Source of the DNA: UBA2336 sp964404445
GTDB lineage: Bacteria > Bacteroidota > Bacteroidia > Cytophagales > Cyclobacteriaceae
Reading direction: 5' to 3'
Length of the DNA stretch: 64,000 nt
NCBI GenBank assembly: GCA_964404445.1
Contig: CAYOJW010000006.1
Span: 124,001-188,000 of the forward strand
The translations under genes were made by a program, and so were the position numbers. Below the pieces are notes generated by a model. It saw only the letters and a program-made list of their open reading frames with translations, ran no database searches and had not been told where the DNA came from. Shown one piece after another: positions 25,663 to 34,800 of this stretch; positions within the stretch are counted from its first letter, which is position 1; every line of letters begins with the position of its first letter.

Positions 25663-26268
25663 TCATTTTTTGTGCATAGCAGGCAGTGCGTTTTCAATAA
25701 AATCGAGTACCTCGTCTTTGCCCTTTTTAGTGGTGGCCGAGGTTACAAACATGGTGGGGAGTTCGTCCCATCGTTTCAATAACTCCCCGCTGTACCGTTC
25801 GATGTGCTGGTTGATTTTGCTGGTCGATAACTTATCAGCTTTGGTAAAAATAATGCCCAATGGGATTTCGTTCGAGCCGGCCCATTCCAGAAAACTCAGG
25901 TCAATGGCCTGCGGCTCTAACCGGATGTCGATCAGTACAAAAACAAAAAACAGGTCATTGCTATACTTCAGGTAATTGTCGATGATAGCCCCAAACCCCT
26001 GGCGCAACTCTTTGTTTACCTTGGCAAAACCGTAGCCGGGTAAATCCACTAAGTACCAGGTTTGGTTGATCTGGTAGTGGTTTATGGTTTGGGTTTTACC
26101 GGGTGTGCCCGAAACTTTGGCGAGGTTTTTCCGGTTGGTGAGCATGTTAATGAGCGATGATTTGCCCACGTTCGACCTGCCGATAAAGGCAAATTCGGGC
26201 AATTTTTTCGCGGGTGTATGCCGCACATCGGTGTTGCTTGAAATAAACTCGGCCTGCCGGATCTCCAT
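25663..26268 (-). CDS. engB: Ribosome biogenesis GTPase EngB (YihA/YsxC)
   Basis: EngB assists 50S assembly. The 201-residue GTPase has G1 GRSNVGKSSLIN, G2 TPGKTQ, G3 DLPGYGFAKV, G4 FTKADKL and G5 TSATTKKG, all in normal spacing. The start MEIRQAEFISSN is typical. It is followed by the DUF5606 gene 57 nt downstream. Confidence 0.97.
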   Translation of the reverse strand: MEIRQAEFISSNTDVRHTPAKKLPEFAFIGRSNVGKSSLINMLTNRKNLAKVSGTPGKTQTINHYQINQTWYLVDLPGYGFAKVNKELRQGFGAIIDNYLKYSNDLFFVFVLIDIRLEPQAIDLSFLEWAGSNEIPLGIIFTKADKLSTSKINQHIERYSGELLKRWDELPTMFVTSATTKKGKDEVLDFIENALPAMHKK

Positions 26269-26408
26269 AAATCAACTATTGGGGGTGTATGTAAGATTTG
26301 AATACCTTTATCTGCAAAATTGAACGCCTCAAATTGTGGGTTTTTTCTATATTGGCAAGCGTTTTTGAGTGATTTGTTTGAACTTTAGGTGATTAACTGA
26401 TTATTGAC

Positions 26409-28388
26409 ATGTACAGTATCCGCTGTGTACTGATTTTTTTAGCTGTCGCAGGATTTGGGCTTGCAGCTTATGGCCAGGACGACAACAAAAAAGCCGAGGC
26501 TGAACTATATTTGACCATGGCCGATGAAATGCGTGACGCGTCAGAGGCTCATAACGATATCCGTGATATATTGGTGATGGCGGCAACGGCCGATCCTACC
26601 AACCTGCGCGCGAACTACGAAGCTGGTTTTTATTATTTGATTACCGTTAATAAAGACCTCGCCCTGCAATACCTGATGCGCGTTTACGAACGCGATCCGA
26701 AATATAAATTCGATTTGGAATACCGCATCGGCCAAAGCTACCATTACGGACTGGAGTTTGATAAAGCCATCGATTTCTACACACGCTACCGCGATAAAGT
26801 TATGGCCAACCCCTCGTACCGGGGTAGCGATAAAGTAGCGTTAGCCGTTGTTGAGCGTAACCTGAAAGAGTGCGAGAACGGAAAGCTGTACGTGGTCGAT
26901 CCAAAAAATTATTCCATTGTTAACATCGGCCGCGAAGTCAATTCAGAGTGGGACGATTACGCCCCGGTGTTGAACGAAGCCGAAGACGAAATTGTGTTCA
27001 CTTCACGCAGGCGTGACGGCAACCTGAACCCAAACGTGGACAACGACAACAAACCCTTTGAAGATATATTCTTTGCACGGAAAGAGAACGGCCAGTGGAA
27101 GGCTGCCGAAAACATCGGCACGTCTATTAATACACCTTCGCACGATTCAAACACTGCGCTTTCAGCCGATGGTAAAACTTTACTGATCTGTTCAGACGAA
27201 AACGCAGGCGATATTTATTTCTGTACACGCAAGCCCGATGGCTCGTGGGGTGCGCCCGAACCACTGCCGGGCGAACTCAACTCGGCTTATGAAGAGAAAT
27301 CGGCCTCGTTATCGAAAGATGAAACCACCATTTACTTTTCGAGCAATCGTCCCGGAGGCTTTGGCGGTATTGATATTTACAAAGCTACTAAAAACAAACG
27401 CGGTGAGTGGGGCAATGTAAAAAACCTGGGGCCGCAAATTAATACCGAAGAAGATGACGATGCGCCCTTCATCGATTACGATGGAAAAACATTGTATTTC
27501 AGTTCGCGTGGCCACAACGGTATGGGTCAGTACGATATTTACAAAACCGTACTCGAAGGCAATTCGTGGAGCAAGCCCGAAAATCTTGGCTACCCGATCA
27601 ACACACCTGATAACGATATTTTTTATGTAACCACCAAAGATGGCAAACGCGCTTACTACTCTTCGGTGCGTGACGATGCAATGGGGTACGAAGACATCTA
27701 CATGATTACCATGCCTGACCCGAACAACCCGCAGCCGTTCACCGAAGTGAAGCGCAAGCTGCCCATGCGCTACATTATACGGATTGAAGATGCAAAAACC
27801 GATAACCTGATGAACGCCCGCATTAAACTGCAAGGTGCCGAAGATAATGTAATCGTGGCATCTACTTCGGCTAAAGAGGGTATTTACGAGTTTAAGGTGA
27901 GCGATGCCAAAGATTATAAACTTTCGGTTGAAGCCGAAGGGTTTATGTTTGTTAACGAAACGGTTACGTTGCAGGGCGCATCCGAGCAGGAAAACGTAGT
28001 AATACGCACCATTAAAATGAAAACCCTTGAAACAGGTTTCGTAACCATTTTGCGTAACCTGTATTTCGATTTCGATAAAGCTACGTTTAAAGAAGCCTCG
28101 TATTCGGAATTGAATAAATTAGAACGCATGTTACAACAAAATGCAGCGATGAAAATTGAAATATCGGGGCATACCGACATCATTGGTACAAAAGCCTATA
28201 ACAAGTTGTTGTCGCAAAAACGAGCAGAGGCCGTTAAAGATTTTCTTACGAAAAAAGGTGTTGACAGCCGCAGAATTACGGCCATCGGTATGGGTTCGAG
28301 CAAGCCGTTAGCCAGCAACGATGATGAAGAAGAAGGCCGCGAACTTAACCGCAGGGTAGAGTTTAAAGTGCTTTCGGCCGGCAAGTAA
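26409..28388 (+). CDS. PorE-like OmpA-family lipo/outer-membrane protein (TPR, beta-propeller, CRD, OmpA)
   Basis: This 659-residue exported protein has a signal peptide ending at AYGQ, a TPR-like helical region (residues 25-150), WD40/PD40-like propeller blades (about 165-400; FTSRRRDGNLNP, IYFSSNRPGGFGGIDIYKA, LYFSSRGHNGMGQYDIY), a carboxypeptidase-regulatory-like beta domain (about 440-520) and an OmpA peptidoglycan-binding domain (LYFDFDKATFKEAS, ISGHTDIIGTKAYN, NRRVEF). That order matches PorE of the T9SS, which anchors the PorKLMN/PorP machinery to peptidoglycan. Other OmpA-PD40 proteins share parts of it, so identity as PorE is likely but not certain. Confidence 0.85.
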   Translation: MYSIRCVLIFLAVAGFGLAAYGQDDNKKAEAELYLTMADEMRDASEAHNDIRDILVMAATADPTNLRANYEAGFYYLITVNKDLALQYLMRVYERDPKYKFDLEYRIGQSYHYGLEFDKAIDFYTRYRDKVMANPSYRGSDKVALAVVERNLKECENGKLYVVDPKNYSIVNIGREVNSEWDDYAPVLNEAEDEIVFTSRRRDGNLNPNVDNDNKPFEDIFFARKENGQWKAAENIGTSINTPSHDSNTALSADGKTLLICSDENAGDIYFCTRKPDGSWGAPEPLPGELNSAYEEKSASLSKDETTIYFSSNRPGGFGGIDIYKATKNKRGEWGNVKNLGPQINTEEDDDAPFIDYDGKTLYFSSRGHNGMGQYDIYKTVLEGNSWSKPENLGYPINTPDNDIFYVTTKDGKRAYYSSVRDDAMGYEDIYMITMPDPNNPQPFTEVKRKLPMRYIIRIEDAKTDNLMNARIKLQGAEDNVIVASTSAKEGIYEFKVSDAKDYKLSVEAEGFMFVNETVTLQGASEQENVVIRTIKMKTLETGFVTILRNLYFDFDKATFKEASYSELNKLERMLQQNAAMKIEISGHTDIIGTKAYNKLLSQKRAEAVKDFLTKKGVDSRRITAIGMGSSKPLASNDDEEEGRELNRRVEFKVLSAGK

Positions 28389-28477
28389 TGAAGGCGGCCA
28401 TTGCATAAAGGCATTCTTTTTACCAAAGAAATTAGCCAACTTGCACCGCACGTATAATATTGTTTAGCGGTTTACTC

Positions 28478-29200
28478 ATGGCGGTTGTTCCCTACAAAGA
28501 GCAGGATATTTCAAAAAAAGAACAGGTAGCGCAGATGTTCAACAGCATCAGCGGCCGGTACGATTTCTTAAATCATTTTTTAAGCCTTGGTATCGATCGC
28601 GGCTGGCGTAAAAAAGCCATTAAATTATTGGCTCCTGCAAACCCCAAAACCATGCTGGACGTAGCCACCGGAACAGGCGATTTTGCCATACAGGCATTAA
28701 TGCTAAACCCCGATAAAATTACGGGTGTTGATATTTCGGAGGGGATGCTGGAGGTAGGCCGGAAAAAAATTGCGAATAAAGGATTGAGCGATAAAATTGA
28801 GTTGCGCCTGGGCGATTCAGAAAATCTTCCGTTTGCCGATAATAATTTTGATGCTGTTACCGTTGGATTTGGAGTGAGGAACTTTGAAAACTTACAACAG
28901 GGATTACAGGAAATACACCGCGTGCTGAAACCCGGGGCTATGCTTGTTGTGCTGGAGTTTTCGCGGCCAACCGCGTTTCCGTTTAAGCAGCTTTACAATT
29001 TTTATTTCAAAACGATACTGCCCCGCATCGGGCGGTTGGTATCGCGCGACAAATCGGCCTATACCTATTTACCGGAATCGGTGGAGGCTTTCCCGGACGG
29101 AGAAAATTTTATTGCCATATTGCGTACCATCGGGTTTAACCATACTGCATGCAAGCCGTTAACTTTCGGAATAAGCTCTATCTACACCGCGCAAAAATAA
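28478..29200 (+). CDS. ubiE: Demethylmenaquinone methyltransferase
   Basis: MenG/UbiE makes the final methylation in menaquinone synthesis. The 240-residue SAM enzyme shows FNSISGRYDFLNHFLSLGID, motif I DVATGTGDFAI, FVGFGVRNFENL-like text (VGFGVRNFEN) and the C-terminal YTYLPESVEAFPDGE and GISSIYTAQK. The start is the ATG at 28478; six extra residues from an upstream TTG are not supported. Its last 52 nt overlap porT, an adjacency I recall as common in Bacteroidota. Confidence 0.96.
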   Translation: MAVVPYKEQDISKKEQVAQMFNSISGRYDFLNHFLSLGIDRGWRKKAIKLLAPANPKTMLDVATGTGDFAIQALMLNPDKITGVDISEGMLEVGRKKIANKGLSDKIELRLGDSENLPFADNNFDAVTVGFGVRNFENLQQGLQEIHRVLKPGAMLVVLEFSRPTAFPFKQLYNFYFKTILPRIGRLVSRDKSAYTYLPESVEAFPDGENFIAILRTIGFNHTACKPLTFGISSIYTAQK

Positions 29201-29883
29201 TATTGCTTGGGCTTTTGCTGGTGGCCGGTATGGCACATGCACAAAGCTTTAAGTGGGCGCCCAGAAACAACCCGAACTACGATAACCGTAAGATCACCTA
29301 CGGCTTTTTGATCGGCCTGCACACAACAACCTACCAGATCAAGTATTCCGACAGCATGGTGCATCAAAAGTACGATACACTGCACTCGGTAATGCCCGGC
29401 TGGAGACCCGGTTTATCCTTAGGGTTTATTGTTAATTACCGGATCAACGATTACTTGGATTTTCGGGTAACACCCAAATTTTCTTTTTACGAACATACCC
29501 TGCGCTACAACTATACAAATGGTACGCACCATGACGAATTAGTGGAAACCGCAATGGTTGAATTACCCTTTTTGCTGAAATACAAATCGATGAGGCGGGG
29601 CAATGTGCGTATGTATGTTATTGGCGGGATAAAACCCGGCTTTGAAGTTTCGGGGAAAAAAGAGTTAGAGAACGTTACCCGATCGCTTGGGGTTAAAGAT
29701 TCAAATATGAACCTCGAAGCGGGTATGGGGTTTGATTTGTATTTCCCGCTGTTTAAATTTTCGCCTGAACTTCGGTTTTCGCGAGGTGTGATGAACATGC
29801 TTGACAACACAACAAACGATTTTGGCAAGCCGCTGCGGTATGTCAATACCAACACGGTAACACTTTATTTATTATTCCAGTAA
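29149..29883 (+). CDS. porT: PorT-family T9SS outer-membrane protein
   Basis: PorT is a beta-barrel required for type IX secretion. The 244-residue protein has a signal peptide (cleavage after AHAQ, residue 32) and family-like text NYDNRKITYGFLIGLHTT, FIVNYRINDYLDFRVTPKF and FSPELRFSRGV, then LYLLFQ at the end. The only ATG that gives a full signal peptide lies inside ubiE (29149), so the genes overlap by 52 nt in different frames. The SDR gene begins at its stop (TAATG). Confidence 0.9.
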   Translation: MQAVNFRNKLYLHRAKIILLGLLLVAGMAHAQSFKWAPRNNPNYDNRKITYGFLIGLHTTTYQIKYSDSMVHQKYDTLHSVMPGWRPGLSLGFIVNYRINDYLDFRVTPKFSFYEHTLRYNYTNGTHHDELVETAMVELPFLLKYKSMRRGNVRMYVIGGIKPGFEVSGKKELENVTRSLGVKDSNMNLEAGMGFDLYFPLFKFSPELRFSRGVMNMLDNTTNDFGKPLRYVNTNTVTLYLLFQ

Positions 29884-30641
29884 TGCAAAAAAGAATTGTT
29901 TTAATTACCGGTGCCACATCAGGCATTGGTGAAGCCACGGCCATCCGGCTGGCCGAACACGGCTTTAAATTGATTTTGTGTGGCCGCAGAGCCGACAGGC
30001 TTGAAGCGCTTAAAACGAAACTGGGTTCAATAACCGAAGTTCAAATCCTTGCATTTGATGTGCGCGATAAAGAAGCAGTGCAGCGCGCCATCCAATCGTT
30101 GCCCGATAACTGGAAGAATATGGATGTGCTGGTAAACTCAGCAGGTAATGCGCATGGCTTAGACCCGATACAAACCGGGAGCCTGACCGACTGGGATGCC
30201 ATGATTGATATTAATGTAAAAGGATTGCTGTACGTGTGCCATGAGGTTGTTCCCGGCATGGTTGCGCGCAAAGCAGGGCACATCATTAACATTGGTTCTA
30301 TTGCGGGCAAAGAAGTTTACCCGAATGGAAACGTGTATTGCGCCAGCAAGTTTGCCGTAGATGCACTAACGCGGGGTATGCGTATCGACCTGAACGCAAG
30401 CGGCATAAAAGTAACCTCCATCAATCCGGGCATGGTCGAAACGGAGTTTTCATTAGTCCGGTTTAAAGGCGATGCAACCAAATCAGCACAAGTGTATAAA
30501 GGTTTTGACCCTTTGCAGGGAAACGATATTGCCGACATCATTCTGTTTACCCTTACACGACCGGTTCATGTTGTGTTAGCTGATATTACGGTGTTTCCAA
30601 CGGCACAAGCCAGCAGCGTACACGTAAAACGTGAATCTTAA
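29883..30641 (+). CDS. Short-chain dehydrogenase/reductase (YdfG-like)
   Basis: This 252-residue classical SDR has the cofactor motif TGATSGIGEATAIRL (residues 8-22), NSAGNAHG, the Ser of GSIAGKEVYPNG and catalytic YCASK. The Arg-rich RRADRL after beta-2 favours NADPH. The sequence resembles YdfG-type 3-hydroxy acid dehydrogenases (serine/malonic semialdehyde type), but the substrate is not certain. It is coupled to porT through TAATG and converges on the hydrolase with a 4-nt overlap. Confidence 0.92.
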   Translation: MQKRIVLITGATSGIGEATAIRLAEHGFKLILCGRRADRLEALKTKLGSITEVQILAFDVRDKEAVQRAIQSLPDNWKNMDVLVNSAGNAHGLDPIQTGSLTDWDAMIDINVKGLLYVCHEVVPGMVARKAGHIINIGSIAGKEVYPNGNVYCASKFAVDALTRGMRIDLNASGIKVTSINPGMVETEFSLVRFKGDATKSAQVYKGFDPLQGNDIADIILFTLTRPVHVVLADITVFPTAQASSVHVKRES

Positions 30642-31294
30642 ATAAGCGTGAGCAAGGTAGGCTCGTGAATTTCGTGTGTTCCGTCAAACACAATCTCTTT
30701 TGCCGAAAGACCCAGCTTATCTGATAGGTTTTTCATTTCGCCAAAGCGGCTTTCGTTCAGGTAGGGGTCGCGGTTGCCATAAACTACAACCACATCTTTT
30801 TGCGCGAACAGATTTTTCCCTTTATCAAAATCAATATCAGGTGGCAGAATGCCCGCCCACAAAATAAGCCGGTTAAAATGTATTGCATCGCTTAACGCCC
30901 AGCGCGAAGCTGTGGCTGCGCCTTGCGAAAAGCCCAGCAGCGTAACGGGTAATGTGTTGTTGCTGCCAATTTCTTTTTTGAATATAGAGTTGAGGTAGGT
31001 TATATAATTTTCGATGTCGGCTAAGCGATTTTCGCGGGTCATCCAACTGGCACCCACGCGCATGTTGCCGGTACGGCTACGGCTGGCAGGGTCTTCCAGA
31101 TAAAAGTGCGAAAGCCCTTCCGGTGCAATCACGCAGATATTATGTTGCGGTAATGCCTGGAACTTGCGCAGGAAGTAAGGCGCTAACTGCCCGTATCCAT
31201 GCAATACAAACCACACGGCTTTTGTGCGGGCATTGATTTCGCCCAGTTTAAAATACCGGCCTGTATAGTTGAATGTTGTGCCTAATTGCTCCAT
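30638..31294 (-). CDS. Carboxylesterase/phospholipase-like alpha/beta hydrolase
   Basis: This 218-residue alpha/beta hydrolase has the oxyanion strand VWFVLHGYGQLAPYF, nucleophile elbow LLGFSQGAATASRWA (Ser), Asp in GNRDPYLNE and His in GTHEIHE. The layout matches the Abhydrolase_2 group (carboxylesterase/phospholipase, acyl-protein thioesterase-like). No signal peptide. It starts just downstream of a terminator hairpin and converges on the SDR gene. Confidence 0.88.
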   Translation of the reverse strand: MEQLGTTFNYTGRYFKLGEINARTKAVWFVLHGYGQLAPYFLRKFQALPQHNICVIAPEGLSHFYLEDPASRSRTGNMRVGASWMTRENRLADIENYITYLNSIFKKEIGSNNTLPVTLLGFSQGAATASRWALSDAIHFNRLILWAGILPPDIDFDKGKNLFAQKDVVVVYGNRDPYLNESRFGEMKNLSDKLGLSAKEIVFDGTHEIHEPTLLTLI

Positions 31295-31310
31295 GGCCGA
31301 AGGTAAACGA

Positions 31311-31336
31311 AAAAGGCTTCTGTTACGAAGCCTTTT
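31311..31336. terminator. Terminator hairpin downstream of the 31357 gene
   Basis: AAAAGGCTTC (31311-31320) and GAAGCCTTTT (31327-31336) form a 10-bp stem with a 6-nt loop. On the minus strand it ends in a T tract and lies 20 nt past the stop of the small exported protein gene. Confidence 0.85.
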
Positions 31337-31356
31337 GGTTTGAATGTTTTAGTTGT

Positions 31357-31782
31357 TTACCGTTTAAAACCCAATGCACTGCCCCCGCAGTAAGAGGTGG
31401 GCTTGTCGAATGTATATTGAATATAATACACGCCTGTGGCATTGCATGGATAAGCAATGGCCGTAATGTATTGGTCGTTAATTTTGCTGGAAGCCACTTT
31501 TTTACGGTTAGCATCGTACAGGCTTACCACAATGCCATCGGTAGGTTGCGATGGTGCGCAGATGTTGATCATGTATTGTGTGCCCTTTAAGAATACATAC
31601 GAGTATTCAACTTTGTCTTTGGCGCCTTTCTCGCCATCAATTTTGTAGCTCTTCAGAAAATTAAAACCGGAAGCCAGTTTGGGAACACACTCACTACTCA
31701 GGTTATCGGCATTGCATTGTGCCGGGGCATCGGTAGCGTTAATCAGGACGATCGAAAAAATAAAAAAGATAAACTTTTTCAT
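31357..31782 (-). CDS. Small exported protein of unknown function
   Basis: This 141-residue protein has a clear signal peptide (MKKFIFFIFSIVLINATDAPAQ would slightly exceed a short quote; it ends at APAQ) and four to five cysteines in the mature part, including one pair near SSECVP and another near INICAPS. The beta-rich mature region with GTQYMINICAPSQPTDGIVVS resembles pre-peptidase-like C-terminal domains. I do not recognise the family. It has its own terminator. Confidence 0.72.
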   Translation of the reverse strand: MKKFIFFIFSIVLINATDAPAQCNADNLSSECVPKLASGFNFLKSYKIDGEKGAKDKVEYSYVFLKGTQYMINICAPSQPTDGIVVSLYDANRKKVASSKINDQYITAIAYPCNATGVYYIQYTFDKPTSYCGGSALGFKR

Positions 31783-31807
31783 AAGGATAAGTTAAACTTT
31801 AAAAATC

Positions 31808-32704
31808 TTAGCTAATAATTTTATTACGAATGGCAGTCGAAATGTTTCTGATCTCGGCCACCTGTTCGGGTGTAATGTCAACCGTAGAAGTGCTGTTATC
31901 TTTAATAACCATAACGCCATCTACAATCTCAAAAGTTGATTCTTTATAGGTATAAGTAATGACTACGTTTTCATAGACTTTCTTTAATCCTTCCAGGTCA
32001 GCCAATAATGATGCCATATTTTGGTCGGAGTTTTCGTAGAACGACAGCAGTTTCACTAATTTTTCGAGGATGATTTTCTGTTCCCCGATTTTTTCGTTCA
32101 ATTCCTTGTTATTGGGGTCGTTCGAGGCTACGCTGCACGTGATGTGCATGGCTTCAACCCAGCCTCCGGTGAGCAACAGTACACTCAGGTTTGAGCGGCT
32201 TTGCGACTGAAAATAGTGGTTAATACTGTTAAAGTTTTGCGTGGTGATGAGCAACAGCGAATCGAGGTTTTTGCTGTTGGTAGCTAAGCGGCCAATGGTT
32301 TCCACATCAAAAAACTGCCCGATGTTAAGGTCGTTGGCCAAACCTTTAATAGAAGCCAGGTATTTGAGTCCATCCTGGTTTTTCTCATATATATTGGTGT
32401 ACCCCAGGTCGGTTCCGTAAATACCCAGGTTAAGGGCTTTTTTGTAGTTATTGTTGTATTTCGAGGCGTTATCGGCACCGTTCAGGATGGTGCTGTTGTA
32501 TTTTTTGCCGGACTCTTTGAGCAATGCCGAGATTTCGAGCGGGCTGGGGATTTCCTGTAACAGGTCTTCAATAACCGTTTCTGAAATGGAAGGCCCCTGG
32601 CTGGTGGTAGCATCTAAACTGTCGAGCAGAGCTCGCTCATTGGCCTTTTTGCCTCCGCAGGCTATGAGAATAAATGCTAAAAAGGCGGTTTTTACAATTT
32701 TCAT
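31808..32704 (-). CDS. Lipoprotein of unknown function
   Basis: This 298-residue protein starts MKIVKTAFLAFILIACGGKK, with a lipobox at LIAC, so a diacylglyceryl-anchored lipoprotein is likely. The mature part is mostly helical, with LNLGIYGTDLGYTNIYEKN and NISTAIRNKIIS at the end. I recognise no domain. It sits upstream of the small exported protein on the same strand, 25 nt apart, and the two may be co-transcribed. Confidence 0.75.
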   Translation of the reverse strand: MKIVKTAFLAFILIACGGKKANERALLDSLDATTSQGPSISETVIEDLLQEIPSPLEISALLKESGKKYNSTILNGADNASKYNNNYKKALNLGIYGTDLGYTNIYEKNQDGLKYLASIKGLANDLNIGQFFDVETIGRLATNSKNLDSLLLITTQNFNSINHYFQSQSRSNLSVLLLTGGWVEAMHITCSVASNDPNNKELNEKIGEQKIILEKLVKLLSFYENSDQNMASLLADLEGLKKVYENVVITYTYKESTFEIVDGVMVIKDNSTSTVDITPEQVAEIRNISTAIRNKIIS

Positions 32705-32886
32705 GTAGTGTTCTTTTAGGTCACATTGCCTGGCGACACGGCTTTACTGCGAAGCCCTGACTTCCATAACAGGTGGTAAAATAAAGAATTTGCAAATTTA
32801 TAAAATTGACATTCTCATCCAAAGTCTTACAAACGGCTATTTTCCCGGAAAAATGTACGGTTATATGTGTTTTACTGAAGAGAAAA

Positions 32887-33369
32887 CTACGTTTTAGCGG
32901 GCGTATCAAGGTTATCTTTCGTAAAAACAAACGGGAGTAACGATGCAGCCGAAGGGCATTTTACCCATTGGTTATCGTGTATCATCATCACTACTTCAAT
33001 AGGTTTCTTTTGCCGGTCTTCAAACTCGGCCATTACCTGGCGGCAGGCTCCGCATGATGCGGCCGGTACCAGTTCTTTGTGGTTTTTTTTATGTGCTACG
33101 ATAGCCATTTTTATAATGCGTTTTCCGGGGTATGCGGCTGCCTGCGCATACAGGGCTACCCGCTCGGCACACATGCATAACGGGTACGATGCGTTTTCCT
33201 GGTTCGAGCCTGTTATCACCGTTCCATCGGCTAAAATCAATGCAGCGCCTACATGAAATTTAGAGTAAGGCGCATACGAAAACTGCGTTGCCTCGCGTGC
33301 CTTATGCACTAAGTATTTCGATTCCTGATCGAGCGCTTCAAACTGTAAAAGGTCATTAAAAGTATGCAT
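32887..33369 (-). CDS. cdd: Cytidine deaminase
   Basis: Cdd deaminates cytidine and deoxycytidine in pyrimidine salvage. The 160-residue protein has the zinc/catalytic motif PLCMCAERVALYAQA (CAE) and SCGACRQVMAEF for the remaining zinc cysteines, plus the substrate-binding FSYAPYSKFHVGAAL. Length is slightly more than the homotetrameric type (~130) because of N- and C-terminal extensions. It is divergent from the saccharopine reductase gene. Confidence 0.95.
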   Translation of the reverse strand: MHTFNDLLQFEALDQESKYLVHKAREATQFSYAPYSKFHVGAALILADGTVITGSNQENASYPLCMCAERVALYAQAAAYPGKRIIKMAIVAHKKNHKELVPAASCGACRQVMAEFEDRQKKPIEVVMMIHDNQWVKCPSAASLLPFVFTKDNLDTPAKT

Positions 33370-33462
33370 ACGCCTGAGGTTATTGGTGTAAGGTAAAAAT
33401 TTTCGGTGGGGAATTCTACTTTCGCAGGCATTTACTACTTTGCCAATGGCTTAAAAACTACC

Positions 33463-34800
33463 ATGAAGACAATACTGGTACTCGGTGCCGGGCGTTCATC
33501 GTCAGCATTAATCACCTATTTATTGCAGCGTGCGGCTTCGCACCAGTGGAAAATACTTGTGGGCGATGTGTCTGAAGCGGCTGCACGCCAGCGCATCGGT
33601 GGGTCAACGCGGGGCCATGCTTTGGTGTTCGATATTCATAACGAAACTGCCAGTGCCGAAGTGATCCGTTTGGCCGATGTGGTTATCTCGCTCATGCCCG
33701 CACACCTGCATCATTTGGTAGCGAGGCTTTGTGTGATGCACGGCAAACATTTACTGAATGCCAGCTACGTGTCGCCCGAAATGCAGGCGTTGCATCACGA
33801 GGCGGTAGCCAACAATGTGCTTTTATTAAATGAGTGTGGCCTCGATCCGGGCATCGACCACATGAGCGCTATGCAGGTGATCGATAAGATTAAAGCATCG
33901 GGTGGCGTGCTTACTACGTTCGAGAGTTTTACAGGTGGATTGATTTCGCCTGCAACCGACCGCGATAACCCGTGGCGGTATAAGTTCACGTGGAATCCGC
34001 GCAATGTAGTGATGGCAGGGCAGGCCACGGCAAAATTTTTACAGGAAGGCCAATATAAGTACATCCCGTATCAACAATTATTTAAACGTATAACAAAAGT
34101 TCATGTGGCAGGGCATGGCGAATACGAAGGGTATGCCAACCGCGATTCGCTGAAGTATGTGAACACTTATGGATTGCAGGGCATTCGTAATATGTTACGG
34201 GGCACGTTGCGAAACCCCGGCTATTGTGCAGCGTGGGATGTATTGGTGCAGTTAGGATGCTGCGATGATACCTTTATGGTAGAAGGTGTGGCCGGTATGA
34301 CACACCGTGATTTCATCAATGCATTTTTAAACTACGATCCGCAGCTAATGGTCGAAGAAAAATTATGCACAGCCTTTAAGTTGTTGCCCAACGGACCGGA
34401 AATGAAACGCCTGCGATGGTCGGGACTGTTCGACCGCGAACCTGTTGGGTTACGTGAAGGAACCCCCGCACAGATACTCGAACACATTCTGAATAAAAAA
34501 TGGAAATTAAAACCTGATGACCAGGATATGATTATTATGTGGCACAGGTTTGTTTACGAAATAAACGGTGTACAAAAAGAAACTCAGGCTTCGCTTGTCG
34601 CCACAGGCGATGATGCCGACACTACGGCTATGGCTAAAACCGTTGGACTTCCGTTGGCGATTGTCGCCAAATTAGTGCTTGAAGATAAAATCAGTGCACG
34701 CGGGGTTCATATTCCGGTGCAAGCCGAATTTTACGAACCTGTTTTACATGAATTAAAAACGTTGGGCATTGCCTTAACAGAAACCGAAATTGAAATCTGA
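33463..34800 (+). CDS. Saccharopine dehydrogenase/reductase (LYS9-like)
   Basis: This 445-residue enzyme has the Rossmann motif VLGAGRSSSALITYL, HGKHLLNASYVSPEM and ECGLDPGIDHMSAM, the family's core signature, then a substrate domain with TGGLISPATDRDNPWRYKF and a C-terminal MIIMWHRFVYE. It matches saccharopine reductases (glutamate-forming), used in lysine catabolism or in the aminoadipate route. The start is the ATG at 33463; 19 further residues from 33406 lack support. It overlaps the acyltransferase start (TGATG). Confidence 0.9.
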   Translation: MKTILVLGAGRSSSALITYLLQRAASHQWKILVGDVSEAAARQRIGGSTRGHALVFDIHNETASAEVIRLADVVISLMPAHLHHLVARLCVMHGKHLLNASYVSPEMQALHHEAVANNVLLLNECGLDPGIDHMSAMQVIDKIKASGGVLTTFESFTGGLISPATDRDNPWRYKFTWNPRNVVMAGQATAKFLQEGQYKYIPYQQLFKRITKVHVAGHGEYEGYANRDSLKYVNTYGLQGIRNMLRGTLRNPGYCAAWDVLVQLGCCDDTFMVEGVAGMTHRDFINAFLNYDPQLMVEEKLCTAFKLLPNGPEMKRLRWSGLFDREPVGLREGTPAQILEHILNKKWKLKPDDQDMIIMWHRFVYEINGVQKETQASLVATGDDADTTAMAKTVGLPLAIVAKLVLEDKISARGVHIPVQAEFYEPVLHELKTLGIALTETEIEI

